From NCBI RefSeq assembly GCF_900162695.1, contig NZ_FUIH01000007.1:2480001-2544000 (forward strand): a stretch of 64,000 nucleotides of DNA. The letters are read 5' to 3'. Under the pieces are notes generated by a model that was not told where the DNA came from, did no database searches, and saw only the letters and a list, made by a program, of their open reading frames with translations. This DNA comes from Virgibacillus siamensis. Its GTDB lineage: Bacteria > Bacillota > Bacilli > Bacillales > Amphibacillaceae. Positions 42,246-50,707 of the stretch are shown here, in pieces (the first letter of the stretch is position 1; every line of letters begins with the position of its first letter). Both the position numbers and the translations under genes were made by a program.

Positions 42246-43043
42246 TTAAATCACATTGGCCTTATCATATGATTGAATCAGGTAGCTTTCGATAAACTCG
42301 GCTAACCCATCATGTTCATGATGCCCTGTAACAATATCAGCCGCTGCTTTGACTTCATCGCTGGCATTCGCCATTGCTGCACCAACTCCGGCACGTTGCA
42401 GCATTTTTATATCATTTGGTCCGTCCCCAATAGCTGCGACTTCACTTGGATTAATTTGAAATGCGCGCAGCAGGCTTTTTATACCGAACCATTTCGAAAC
42501 ATTCGGTGCCACCAGCTCAAACCCGTCCTTCCAATTGATGACTTCTGCTTCTTTATGAAACATAGCCGATAAATCAGGACATGACCCACCGGTTTTTACA
42601 CTGTATTTGAAAACATCCTGATAATTTGCCTGTCTTAAATCGCCGATATAGCTCGGCGCTATTTTCCCAACTTTCGTCCAGTATTCGATTTCTTCGGTTA
42701 TTTCCTTACAATACAGCCCATTCGCTGTATGGATCGTAACATTAGAATTTTCAGCAGTTAATCGGTGAAATTTTTCATCATCTAATTGAACAGTTCGCAT
42801 TTGCATCACGCTTCCTGTTAATGCCTCATAAATAGCGGCACCATTCAAACAAATCATCGGAGTTCGCAAACCAATTTCTTTATGGAATGGAGCGGTTACT
42901 TCGTAGTGCCGACCGGTAGCCAGAAAAACCTTGATCCCACGGTTAGTCAGCCTATTTATAGCTTTCAAATTCCGATCGGAAATACGTTTCGATGCATTTA
43001 ACAGCGTACCATCCATATCAATAAATATCGCACGAACACTCAA
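42246..43043 (-). CDS. Cof-type HAD-IIB phosphatase
   Basis: A 265-residue HAD hydrolase. Motif I is IDMDGTLLN, motif II LATGRHYEV, and motif IV IGDGPNDIKMLQRAGVGAAMANA, with a Cof-type cap between. Such enzymes dephosphorylate sugar phosphates or other small phosphates in the cytoplasm. The start is TTG at 43043, with AAGGGGG about seven bases before; there is no nearer in-frame ATG. Single gene; no specific substrate can be inferred from neighbours. Confidence 0.9.
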   Translation of the reverse strand: MSVRAIFIDMDGTLLNASKRISDRNLKAINRLTNRGIKVFLATGRHYEVTAPFHKEIGLRTPMICLNGAAIYEALTGSVMQMRTVQLDDEKFHRLTAENSNVTIHTANGLYCKEITEEIEYWTKVGKIAPSYIGDLRQANYQDVFKYSVKTGGSCPDLSAMFHKEAEVINWKDGFELVAPNVSKWFGIKSLLRAFQINPSEVAAIGDGPNDIKMLQRAGVGAAMANASDEVKAAADIVTGHHEHDGLAEFIESYLIQSYDKANVI

Positions 43044-43161
43044 TTATATGCCCCCTTATCCGTTTATACATTCATCCTAACATCCGAATATTAAGCCAAC
43101 GTAAACTCTGTGTATAAATTAAATTAAGATTTTGGATAAGCGGTTTTTCTAAGACAAAAGC

Positions 43162-44091
43162 TTACTTCCGCTGCAACAATTTCAAAAGATCCAGAAAATG
43201 ATCATCCCGTGTATGGATGGCTTGCTCACCGTTATCATCATATTTGTAGAATCCTTGGTTCGTTCGAATGCCTAGCTGGTCGTTTTCCACCATTTCCTTT
43301 AAAAAGGAAGGTACTTCTCTTGTATTTGACAGATCCTGCAAGATGTTTCCAACCATTGCCTTTGTTGTTTGCAGGCCTGCCAGATCCTGGCTTTCCATCG
43401 GTCCGCAAAAACCCCATTTGAAGCCCATGCTTCCTTTCATGGCGATATCGATATCCTCTGCGGTTGCTACCCCCTGTTCCATTAAGTTGAACGCCTCACG
43501 AAGCATTGCTACTTGGACACGGTTGACGATAAAACCTGTAATCTCTTTTTTAAGAACAACCGGTGACTTGCCGATTTCCTTCATTAAGTTGTACGTCGTT
43601 TTAACAATGTTCTCATCTGTATGTTCAACTTTTACAATTTCCACAATCGGAACAAGCTGTGGCGGGTTAAAGAAGTGCGTAATGATAAATCTCTCAGGGT
43701 GTTTCGCCTTTTGCGTTAATTCCTCTAATGGAAAAGTGGAGGTGTTGGACGTAATAATTGTTTTATCGGAGACATTGTTTTCAATAATTTCGTACGTATC
43801 TAGTTTTTTTTCAAGATCTTCCGGAATTGATTCAAAAACAAAGTCAGCATCCCGTATCGCTTCGTGCAAATCTGTTGTATATGTTATACGGGACAACGCT
43901 TCCTGCATATCATTTTCAGTCAACATTCCTTTATCAACCATAATTTTCAAACTATTCGTCATGAGCTCTTTTGCTTTTTCCAATGATGACTCGCGTCTTG
44001 CGCGAATACGCACATTTTTTCTTGCCTGGGCAAATAATTGTGCCGCACCATGCCCCATAACGCCTGCTCCAAGTACTGTGATATTTTGCAT
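43162..44091 (-). CDS. 3-hydroxyacyl-CoA dehydrogenase (3-hydroxybutyryl-CoA type)
   Basis: A 309-residue NAD-dependent dehydrogenase. The Rossmann motif VLGAGVMGHGAAQLFA, FESIPEDLEKK, SNTSTFPLEEL, the catalytic-His region ITHFFNPPQLVPIVEIV and the C-terminal FIVNRVQVAMLREA identify the 3HCDH family. It would interconvert 3-hydroxyacyl-CoA and 3-oxoacyl-CoA; lambda-crystallin-like relatives acting on other hydroxy acids cannot be excluded. ATG at 44091 has AAGGAGC seven bases upstream; the ATG six codons before overlaps that site. A partial cre-like AAGAACGCTTTCA lies at about 44123-44135. Confidence 0.88.
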   Translation of the reverse strand: MQNITVLGAGVMGHGAAQLFAQARKNVRIRARRESSLEKAKELMTNSLKIMVDKGMLTENDMQEALSRITYTTDLHEAIRDADFVFESIPEDLEKKLDTYEIIENNVSDKTIITSNTSTFPLEELTQKAKHPERFIITHFFNPPQLVPIVEIVKVEHTDENIVKTTYNLMKEIGKSPVVLKKEITGFIVNRVQVAMLREAFNLMEQGVATAEDIDIAMKGSMGFKWGFCGPMESQDLAGLQTTKAMVGNILQDLSNTREVPSFLKEMVENDQLGIRTNQGFYKYDDNGEQAIHTRDDHFLDLLKLLQRK

Positions 44092-44263
44092 TTTAATGCT
44101 CCTTTTCATGCTCCCTAATTTTCAAGAACGCTTTCACTCATTTTAAGAAATATTTCGTTACATTTAAACATAATAATTCCGCTATGCGGGACAATATGAA
44201 AATTTTTATATAATATGCAATTAAAAGAGAACCACCCCATACCAGAGCAGTCCTCCATCACAA

Positions 44264-45205
44264 CTATTTAATCATTTCCAGCTCAACAGGAATAAACTCT
44301 TCAACCGACTTGCCGTTCGCTACTTTCTTGGCAGCATCAATTGCTTTTTCACCAATTAGTGTTGGCTGCTGGGCAATGGTTGCGTCCATTCGGCCGTCTT
44401 TAACTGCTTTCCTTCCATCATCTGTGCCATCAAAGCCAACAACGATTACATCTTCCATTCCCTCTGCCTCCAGGGCTTGGACTGCTCCCAACGCCATTTC
44501 ATCATTATGTGCGAAAACGGCATCGATTTGTTTGGTGCTTTGGATTATATTTTCCATTACATTTAATCCTTCTGTTCGGTCAAAATTTGCGGACTGGCTG
44601 GCAATGATTTTCAGACCATCCTTGCTGTCCACGATATTATGAAATCCTTTTCCACGTTCTCTTGTGGCGGATGCACCAGGGACTCCTTCCAGTTCGACGA
44701 TTTTACCACTGTTCCCCAGCTTTTTCGCAATAAATTTACCGGCCATTTCGCCCCCTGCAACGTTGTCGGAAGCGATGTGTGTTACGACTTCTCCTCCATC
44801 GGCACTTCGGTCAACAGTGATCACTGGAACATCATTATTGTTTGCAATTTCTATTGCCGAAGTAACTGCTTCTGAATCGGTCGGATTGATTAATAATACA
44901 TCAATATCCTGTTGCATTAAATCTTCCACACCACTTAATTGTTTAGAGGCATCATTTTGTGCATTTGTCACAACCAACTCCATGCCCGCCTCTTCAGCAG
45001 CTTTTTGCGCACCATCCCGTAATGTTACAAAGAAGGGATTGTTAAGTGTTGAAACGGAAAGACCCACTTTAATCGTATCATCGGAACCTCCTTCTGATCC
45101 CTTTGATTCCTCACTGTCCGATGATCCCGGCTTTTGCAAAGAACATGCACTAACCAATAACACTAAAACTGCCAATACACCAATTCGTTTCAACCATGTA
45201 ACCAT
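44264..45205 (-). CDS. rbsB: Ribose ABC transporter substrate-binding lipoprotein
   Basis: A 313-residue periplasmic-binding-protein-like lipoprotein with the lipobox LLVSAC, followed by an acidic/Ser linker and the RbsB core (IKVGLSVSTLNNPFFVTLRDGAQKAA, VITVDRSADGGEVVTHIASDNVAGGEMAG, VFAHNDEMALGAVQAL, VVGFDGTDDG). It captures D-ribose outside the cell for RbsAC. ATG at 45205 follows GGGAGGAAT. Last gene of the ribose operon, 18 nt after rbsC; no clear terminator follows. Confidence 0.95.
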   Translation of the reverse strand: MVTWLKRIGVLAVLVLLVSACSLQKPGSSDSEESKGSEGGSDDTIKVGLSVSTLNNPFFVTLRDGAQKAAEEAGMELVVTNAQNDASKQLSGVEDLMQQDIDVLLINPTDSEAVTSAIEIANNNDVPVITVDRSADGGEVVTHIASDNVAGGEMAGKFIAKKLGNSGKIVELEGVPGASATRERGKGFHNIVDSKDGLKIIASQSANFDRTEGLNVMENIIQSTKQIDAVFAHNDEMALGAVQALEAEGMEDVIVVGFDGTDDGRKAVKDGRMDATIAQQPTLIGEKAIDAAKKVANGKSVEEFIPVELEMIK

Positions 45206-45223
45206 TGCAATTCCTCCCTAAAT

Positions 45224-46159
45224 TTAGTTGGATTTCCTGTCTAATAACACTGCAAGTAAAATAACGCCGCCTTTAACAATTTGCTGATAAAAAGATGAGA
45301 CATTCATCAAATTAAGGCCGTTATCAATAACTCCAATTATTAATGCACCTACAAGTGTTCCAAAAATCCTTCCGCGACCGCCCATCAGGCTTGTACCACC
45401 GATCACAACGGCAGCGATGGCATCCAACTCGTACATCATTCCGGCAGTCGGTTGGGCAGAGTTTAACCGGCTTGTCAAAATGATCCCTGCCAAAACGGAT
45501 AACATACCAGTCAATGCATAAACCCATATTTTTACCCGATCCGCTTTAATACCGGATAAAATAGAAGCTTCCTCATTACCGCCGATTGCATAAACCTGGC
45601 GACCAAACACTGTTTTCTGCAAAATAAACATTAAAACCAGAAAGATAATGACCATCAGAATCACCGGAAACGGAATACCGAATACATACCCGCCGCCAAT
45701 CATCTGAAATGCAAAGCTGTCAGACAAACCTGTTATTGGCCGCCCGTCCGTATAAACGAGTGTTGCTCCCCGAAATATAGTCATCGTTGCCAAGGTTGCA
45801 ATAAATGGAGCTACTTTTCCTTTTGTAATGATGAGTCCGTTAATTGCCCCAAGGCCAAGCCCGATCAGCAGTCCCAGTAATACTGCCAGCATGGGATCCA
45901 TTCCACTGGTAAGCATTCCGGCTGTCAATGCGCTTCCCAAAGCCAGAAGTGATCCGACAGACAGATCAATTCCGGCAGTCAGAATAACGAACGTCATACC
46001 GAAAGCAATCAGCGCATTAATTGAAATTTGTCTGAGCAAGTTGAAAATATTATCTAACGTTAAGAAATTATCACTCAGAAAACTAAGCACAATCATCATC
46101 AGAATTAAACCGATTAAAGGACCAAATTTTGAAAAGTCATTAAAAAATTTCGTCTTCAC
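45224..46159 (-). CDS. rbsC: Ribose ABC transporter permease
   Basis: A 311-residue membrane protein with about eight to ten hydrophobic segments and the RbsC motifs ALIAFGMTFVILTAGIDLSVGSLLALGSALTAG, GLGLGAINGLIITKGKVAPFIATLATMTIFRGATLVYT and AIAAVVIGGTSLMGGRGRI. GTG at 46159 is preferred over GTG 46168 because AGGAGG is then eight bases upstream rather than overlapping the start. It begins one base after the rbsA stop codon. It forms the channel for ribose with ATPase RbsA. Confidence 0.94.
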   Translation of the reverse strand: MKTKFFNDFSKFGPLIGLILMMIVLSFLSDNFLTLDNIFNLLRQISINALIAFGMTFVILTAGIDLSVGSLLALGSALTAGMLTSGMDPMLAVLLGLLIGLGLGAINGLIITKGKVAPFIATLATMTIFRGATLVYTDGRPITGLSDSFAFQMIGGGYVFGIPFPVILMVIIFLVLMFILQKTVFGRQVYAIGGNEEASILSGIKADRVKIWVYALTGMLSVLAGIILTSRLNSAQPTAGMMYELDAIAAVVIGGTSLMGGRGRIFGTLVGALIIGVIDNGLNLMNVSSFYQQIVKGGVILLAVLLDRKSN

Positions 46160-46160
46160 T

Positions 46161-47660
46161 TTACTCACCTCCTGTAGCAGCGGTCATTATTTTCTCCTGA
46201 TCCGCCTCATTCCGATTGAATATTTTTTCGATATTACCTTCACGAATCACCATAATACGGTCACTGACCCCAAGAACTTCCGGAAGTTCAGACGACACCA
46301 TGATGATTGCCACACCATTTTGGGACAGTTCATTCATAATCGAATAGATTTCTTTTTTGGCTCCAATATCAACTCCCCTTGTCGGTTCATCCAATATAAG
46401 CACCTTGGGCGCGATTCCCAGCCATTTCGCGATAACCACTTTTTGCTGATTTCCTCCGCTTAGTGACTTCGCTTGTTGCGAGGGACCGGTTGTTTTAACC
46501 TGTAATCTGTCTATCAATCTATTAATTAAATCTTGCTCTTTTTTCTTCAAAATAACGCCGTTGCGTGAAACCTCAGTCATATTGGGCAGCGAAATATTAT
46601 CTCTTATGGAAAAATCAACAATGAGACCTTTTGCTTTACGATCTTCCGTAATAAATCCAATACCTGCTTTAATTGCATCGAAAGGGTGTTTAATGGTAAT
46701 TTTTTTGCCGTCCAGCAATATTGTACCTTTTGTCTTCTTCGCATACCCGAAAATGGTTTCCATAATTTCCGAACGTCCTGCGCCCATAAGCCCGGCAACA
46801 CCCAATATCTCACCTTTTTTAACATCAAAGTCGATATTGCTGAATAAACCTTTCCGATTAAAATTCCTGACTTCAAGGACTACATCGCCTGGTTTATTCT
46901 GTTTATCCGGAAACCGTTGTCCAAGTTCACGTCCCACCATCATTTTGACAACCTGCTCAAAACTCGTATCATTGATCGTTTCCGTGCCAATATACTGACC
47001 ATCACGAAGAACAGTTATCCTGTCACAAATATGGAAAATTTCCTCCATGCGGTGGGAAATATAAACGATGGAAACTCCCTGTTCCCGCAGTGCATGAACG
47101 ATCTGGAACAAACTATCAATCTCATGATCGGTCAGTGCCGCAGTAGGTTCATCCATCACAATCAATTCCGCATTCGCAGATAACCCCTTGGCAATCTCAA
47201 TCATTTGCTGTTTACCGACAGACAGATCCCCTGCCGTATCATTGGGATGAATGTTCGTTACCCCTAATTTTTTCAAATTGGCCAAACATTGCTTCCGCAT
47301 TTCTTTTGTATTCAGAACGCCTGTTTTTCCATACGTAATGTCTTTGCCGAGAAACATATTTTCCATGACAGTCAGGTGCGGAATAATATTTAATTCCTGG
47401 TGAATCGTGATAATTCCCTTTTCTTCCGCTTCTTTCGGATGTGAAAAATGAACTTCCTTACCGTTTAATTTAACGACTCCATCATCCCGTTTATGGATGC
47501 CGGTAAGAATTTTGATTAACGTCGATTTACCTGCACCATTTTCTCCCATTAACGCATGAACTTCGCCTTTACGGACGCTGAAATGAACGTCCTTTAACAC
47601 GTGATTTCCGGAAAATGACTTGTTGATCCCTTCCATTTCGATAAAAGGTTCCGTCTTCAA
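46161..47660 (-). CDS. rbsA: Ribose ABC transporter ATP-binding protein
   Basis: A roughly 500-residue tandem ABC protein. First domain: Walker A GENGAGKST and signature LSVGKQQM; second domain: degenerate GLMGAGRSE loop, LSGGNQQKV signature and LILDEPTRGVD Walker B, the typical RbsA asymmetry. TTG at 47660 has GAGG eight bases upstream; a GTG three codons earlier is possible but sits on the ribosome binding site. It lies 18 nt after rbsD. Confidence 0.94.
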   Translation of the reverse strand: MKTEPFIEMEGINKSFSGNHVLKDVHFSVRKGEVHALMGENGAGKSTLIKILTGIHKRDDGVVKLNGKEVHFSHPKEAEEKGIITIHQELNIIPHLTVMENMFLGKDITYGKTGVLNTKEMRKQCLANLKKLGVTNIHPNDTAGDLSVGKQQMIEIAKGLSANAELIVMDEPTAALTDHEIDSLFQIVHALREQGVSIVYISHRMEEIFHICDRITVLRDGQYIGTETINDTSFEQVVKMMVGRELGQRFPDKQNKPGDVVLEVRNFNRKGLFSNIDFDVKKGEILGVAGLMGAGRSEIMETIFGYAKKTKGTILLDGKKITIKHPFDAIKAGIGFITEDRKAKGLIVDFSIRDNISLPNMTEVSRNGVILKKKEQDLINRLIDRLQVKTTGPSQQAKSLSGGNQQKVVIAKWLGIAPKVLILDEPTRGVDIGAKKEIYSIMNELSQNGVAIIMVSSELPEVLGVSDRIMVIREGNIEKIFNRNEADQEKIMTAATGGE

Positions 47661-47678
47661 TTGGTTCACCTCATTTCT

Positions 47679-48074
47679 TTAAAATAGTACACCGGACTTT
47701 AAAATAACATTCGCGAATGGAGACGCTTCCCCTGTGCGAATCACTGCACGGGCATCCTTTATATTGCGTTTAAATTCCTTATGGGAAATGTACCGTATCG
47801 GCAATTCACGATAGGTTGATTGAATATTGTTATGAAGTGCCAGGTTGGATTGCCTGATTTCTTCCGCCAACACCATTTCTTCGATTACCATATCTTCAGC
47901 AACCGTCTCCAATACCTTTCGAAAACCCGGAACATTCAATTTCAGGGAAACATCAATACACAGCTTGTCTTTCGGAACCGGCAGTCCACAGTCCGCAATG
48001 ACCAATGTATCGGTATGTCCCATCTGGCTTAATACGGAAGCAATATCGCGATTTAAAATACCTGCTTTTTTCAT
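47679..48074 (-). CDS. rbsD: D-ribose pyranase
   Basis: A 131-residue RbsD protein (MKKAGILNRDIASVLSQMGHTDTLVIADCGLPVP.., AVIRTGEASPFANVIL). It converts beta-pyranose ribose, the imported form, to the furanose used by RbsK. The catalytic His20 in SQMGHTD is present. The start overlaps the rbsK stop by four bases (ATGA), showing coupling. Confidence 0.95.
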   Translation of the reverse strand: MKKAGILNRDIASVLSQMGHTDTLVIADCGLPVPKDKLCIDVSLKLNVPGFRKVLETVAEDMVIEEMVLAEEIRQSNLALHNNIQSTYRELPIRYISHKEFKRNIKDARAVIRTGEASPFANVILKSGVLF

Positions 48075-48964
48075 GCATGCTCACCCTCTTCCAGAAATGC
48101 TTCAACCTCGTTTCGGGTCGGCATTCCATGCTGTGCACCAATTTTCGTCACGGAAATAGCAGCAGCTGCATTAGCAACCAGGATTGCCTGATGAAGGTTT
48201 TCACCGCGGGCGATTTCCGTTGCCAGTGCTCCGTTAAATGTATCCCCGGCACCGGTTGTATCAACCGCTTCAACCTCATGTCCGGCAATCTGCTGCGGGG
48301 TACCGTTTTCAGTAAATGCTACTCCGTCATGCCCTTTGGTAGTAACAATTTTCCCGGCTAGCTGATCAACCAGGGAGCTATTTTGCAGTTCACGCGCCTC
48401 CAATTCATTAGGAGTCAGATAGGTAACACGATGCAAGACACTTTCGTTCAGCTGCTGGAACGGCGCCGGATTTAACATGACCGGAACCCCTGCTTCCCTC
48501 GCAATTTGTACCGTTGTTTCAATTGTATTGATCGGAATTTCCAGCTGAAGCAACACGATATCACTCTGCTCAATTAACGTTCGCTTGGATTCCACAAGCT
48601 CCGGTGTGACATGATTGTTTGCCCCGGAAACCACGATGATCCGGTTATCCCGTTCACTTAAAATAATATTTGCAATTCCGGTAGCAGTATCAGGGACAGA
48701 TATGATTCCTTCTGTATCGATACCCTCATTTTTCAGATTATCGGTAACTGTTTTACCAAAAGGATCATCTCCCACAGCACCGATGAAATTCACCGCAGCT
48801 CCCATTCTTGCAGCTGCCACAGCCTGGTTTGCACCTTTGCCGCCCGGATTGGTGAAAAATTCATCGCCTAACGTTGTTTCACCTTTTACAGGCATTTTGC
48901 CGACAGAAACCGTTAAATCCATATTGATACTTCCTACAATACAAACAGTTGGTTTATCCTTCAT
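48071..48964 (-). CDS. rbsK: Ribokinase
   Basis: A 297-residue PfkB-family kinase with GSINMDLTVSV, NPGGKGANQAVAAARMG and the catalytic DTTGAGDTFNGALATEIA. It phosphorylates ribose to ribose-5-phosphate. ATG at 48964 with GCGGGAG directly upstream is preferred to a GTG six codons before. It overlaps the end of rbsR by 11 nt and the start of rbsD by 4 nt. Confidence 0.95.
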   Translation of the reverse strand: MKDKPTVCIVGSINMDLTVSVGKMPVKGETTLGDEFFTNPGGKGANQAVAAARMGAAVNFIGAVGDDPFGKTVTDNLKNEGIDTEGIISVPDTATGIANIILSERDNRIIVVSGANNHVTPELVESKRTLIEQSDIVLLQLEIPINTIETTVQIAREAGVPVMLNPAPFQQLNESVLHRVTYLTPNELEARELQNSSLVDQLAGKIVTTKGHDGVAFTENGTPQQIAGHEVEAVDTTGAGDTFNGALATEIARGENLHQAILVANAAAAISVTKIGAQHGMPTRNEVEAFLEEGEHA

Positions 48965-49955
48965 ACTCTCCCGCCCTTTCACCGGTTGATTGACGTTCGA
49001 TTAATTGTACGTCTAATGTTTCATTTTTAATCGTTGGATTTTCACTGGAAATTTGCGTAATCAGCAGCTCAGCAGCCCTTGTGCCAATTTCATAGATCGG
49101 CTGTGCCATCGTCGTCAGTGCAGGAGTGATGATTTTGCTGATGGAAATTCCATCAAATCCAATCACCGCTAAATCGTCCGGTATGGAAATTCCCAGACTT
49201 GCTGCAGCATTTAATACACCAGCTCCCATCAAATCATTTCCCGCAAACAGACCGTCCACTTCAGGATTGCCAGTCAGCAGCTGAATCGCCGCCTTTTTGG
49301 CTGTGTCAAAATCATATTTCCCTTGCACGACGTATTCTGGCTTAAACCAATCTTCATCTCCCACTTCATCCAAATAGCCCTGGCGCCGTTCACCAGCACT
49401 GCTTATCTTTTCGGGCCCGGCAATGTGTGCAATTCGGTTACAGCCGAGCGACTTTAAATGTTGAACCGCTTTTCTTGCACCTTCCCGGTTATTAACAGTC
49501 ACCGAGGAAACCTTGGTGCTGAATACCCGGTCAAGGGCCACAACAGGAGCGTTAATTCGCTGTAAATGATCTTCCGTAATCGAATTGGATACAATGATAA
49601 ATCCATCGACAGACTTCTGCTTCAAGGCATTCAAATATACGATTTCCTTCTCCAAATCGTTATCAGTATTGCATAAGACAAAATTATATTGGTGGTGATT
49701 GGAATAATCCTCCACCGCCCTGGCCAATTCCGGGAAAAAGGGATTCGTAATATCAGGAACAAACAATGCAATCGTCCTGGACCTCCCCTTAAAAAGACTC
49801 CGGGCCACATCATTAGGCAAATAATTCAATTGTTTAATAGCTTCCTGAACCCGGGTTTCAGTTGCCTTATTGACATAACCATTCTTATTCAAAACCCGTG
49901 ATACAGTAGCGGTCGAAACCTCCGCCAGTTTTGCTACATCTCGTATTGTTGCCAT
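48954..49955 (-). CDS. rbsR: LacI-family ribose operon repressor
   Basis: A 333-residue LacI-type repressor: DNA-binding headpiece MATIRDVAKLAEVSTATVSRVLN with the hinge helix NDVARSLFKGRSRTIAL and a periplasmic-binding-protein-like ligand domain (VPDITNPFFPELARAVED, LFAGNDLMGAGVLNAA, VIGFDGISIS). ATG at 49955; a GTG two codons earlier is possible. First gene of the operon, so it controls its own synthesis through the palindrome at 49991-50026; ribose or a phosphate of it is the expected inducer. Confidence 0.94.
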   Translation of the reverse strand: MATIRDVAKLAEVSTATVSRVLNKNGYVNKATETRVQEAIKQLNYLPNDVARSLFKGRSRTIALFVPDITNPFFPELARAVEDYSNHHQYNFVLCNTDNDLEKEIVYLNALKQKSVDGFIIVSNSITEDHLQRINAPVVALDRVFSTKVSSVTVNNREGARKAVQHLKSLGCNRIAHIAGPEKISSAGERRQGYLDEVGDEDWFKPEYVVQGKYDFDTAKKAAIQLLTGNPEVDGLFAGNDLMGAGVLNAAASLGISIPDDLAVIGFDGISISKIITPALTTMAQPIYEIGTRAAELLITQISSENPTIKNETLDVQLIERQSTGERAGEYEG

Positions 49956-49990
49956 GTTCACATAACCACTTTCTCAGACTAAATATTTTC

Positions 49991-50026
49991 AATATGTAAC
50001 CCGTTACATGTAACGGGTTACATATT
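49991..50026. promoter_or_regulatory. RbsR operator: 36-bp perfect palindrome made of two adjacent LacI-type sites
   Basis: The sequence is perfectly self-complementary over 36 bp. It consists of TGTAACCCGTTACA (49995-50008) directly followed by TGTAACGGGTTACA (50009-50022), each a LacI-type operator, plus ATA flanks. It begins right after the -10 box and lies 36 bp before the rbsR start, covering the transcription start. Confidence 0.88.
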
Positions 50027-50055
50027 ATAATAAACCGTTTTCATATAGGTGTCAA
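50027..50055 (-). promoter_or_regulatory. Sigma-A promoter of the rbs operon with a cre box in its spacer
   Basis: On the minus strand TTGACA (consensus), a 17-bp spacer and TATTAT. ATGAAAACGGTTTAT at 50030-50045 within the spacer matches cre in all but the last arm position. RbsR and CcpA would thus both act on this promoter. Confidence 0.85.
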
Positions 50056-50060
50056 TTGGA

Positions 50061-50096
50061 AAAAAAAGGTGCGCAATCGCGGCAGCACCTTTTTTG
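50061..50096. terminator. Bidirectional terminator-like hairpin upstream of rbs
   Basis: AAAAAAAGGTGC (50061-50072) pairs with GCACCTTTTTT (50085-50095). No gene ends nearby, so it may insulate the rbs promoter from transcripts through the 50.1-50.5 kb array. Confidence 0.7.
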
Positions 50097-50157
50097 TTTC
50101 GACAGGGAAAATGCCCTTTCCTGCTGTCATCATCTATATATTGAATAAAAGTAATTA

Positions 50158-50487
50158 TCAACCTTCCAATCCGGAATTCAACCTTCAGCCTCGAATATCA
50201 ACCAATATCAGCCGTTTTTCAACCAACGGCGGCAAGTTATCAACCTTCAACGTACATGTATCAACCTTTACACAGAATAAATCAACCATCGATTCAAAGC
50301 ATCAACCTTCCACGGGCCGATAGTTATCAAGACTTAAGGTTGATTCCATATGATGAAGGTCGATTTCATATTCGGAATGGTTGATTCTTCCCCTGCAAAG
50401 GTTGATTGCCTGCCGTGGAAGGTTGATAATTTCTTTTAAAGGTTGATTCGGAGCCATGAAGGTTGAAAATATCGTTGGGAAGGTTGA
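50158..50487. repeat. Periodic array C: eight TCAACC units then eight GGTTGA units, 20-21 bp apart
   Basis: TCAACC starts at 50158, 50178, 50198, 50219, 50240, 50261, 50282 and 50302, often as TCAACCTTC. The reverse complement GGTTGA (once GGTCGA) starts at 50338, 50358, 50379, 50400, 50421, 50441, 50461 and 50482. Steps are 20 or 21 bp; the sequence between cores differs from unit to unit. The centre near 50327-50343 (ATCAAGACTTAAGGTTGAT) is nearly self-complementary. No gene is present. Confidence 0.92.
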
Positions 50488-50604
50488 TTCTTTACGCGCA
50501 GATGCGCTGCTTCCGAAACTCCATCCACATTTCCGAAAAATACCCGAGGCATCACACCGTATGCAAGTACTAATGTTTACCTTTGTATTTCTGGCCGGAA
50601 GTTA

Positions 50605-50651
50605 GGGACGGTACTTCGGGCAAACACCCAAAGAAGCACGATAACCGCCCC
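50605..50651. repeat. Degenerate GGGACGG-type palindrome
   Basis: GGGACGGTACTTC..GAAGCACGATAACCGCCCC resembles the palindromic repeats at 20615 and 40305 but with more mismatches; inner GGG..CCC pairs remain. It lies just upstream of manR. Confidence 0.45.
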
Positions 50652-50707
50652 AACGCTTGCCCATCCTCCCTTTCTCCGCTATCATATTAAACGGATGGTG
50701 GACTAAC

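Noticed and set aside
43268..44146. 292-codon plus-strand frame opposite the hydroxyacyl-CoA dehydrogenase gene
   Set aside because: The minus-strand protein has all motifs of its family; the plus-strand frame is rich in Ser, Ile and Phe, as expected for an antisense shadow.
50158..50487. CRISPR array
   Set aside because: Cores are only 6-9 nt, units 20-21 bp, and orientation reverses in the middle; no cas gene is in the window.
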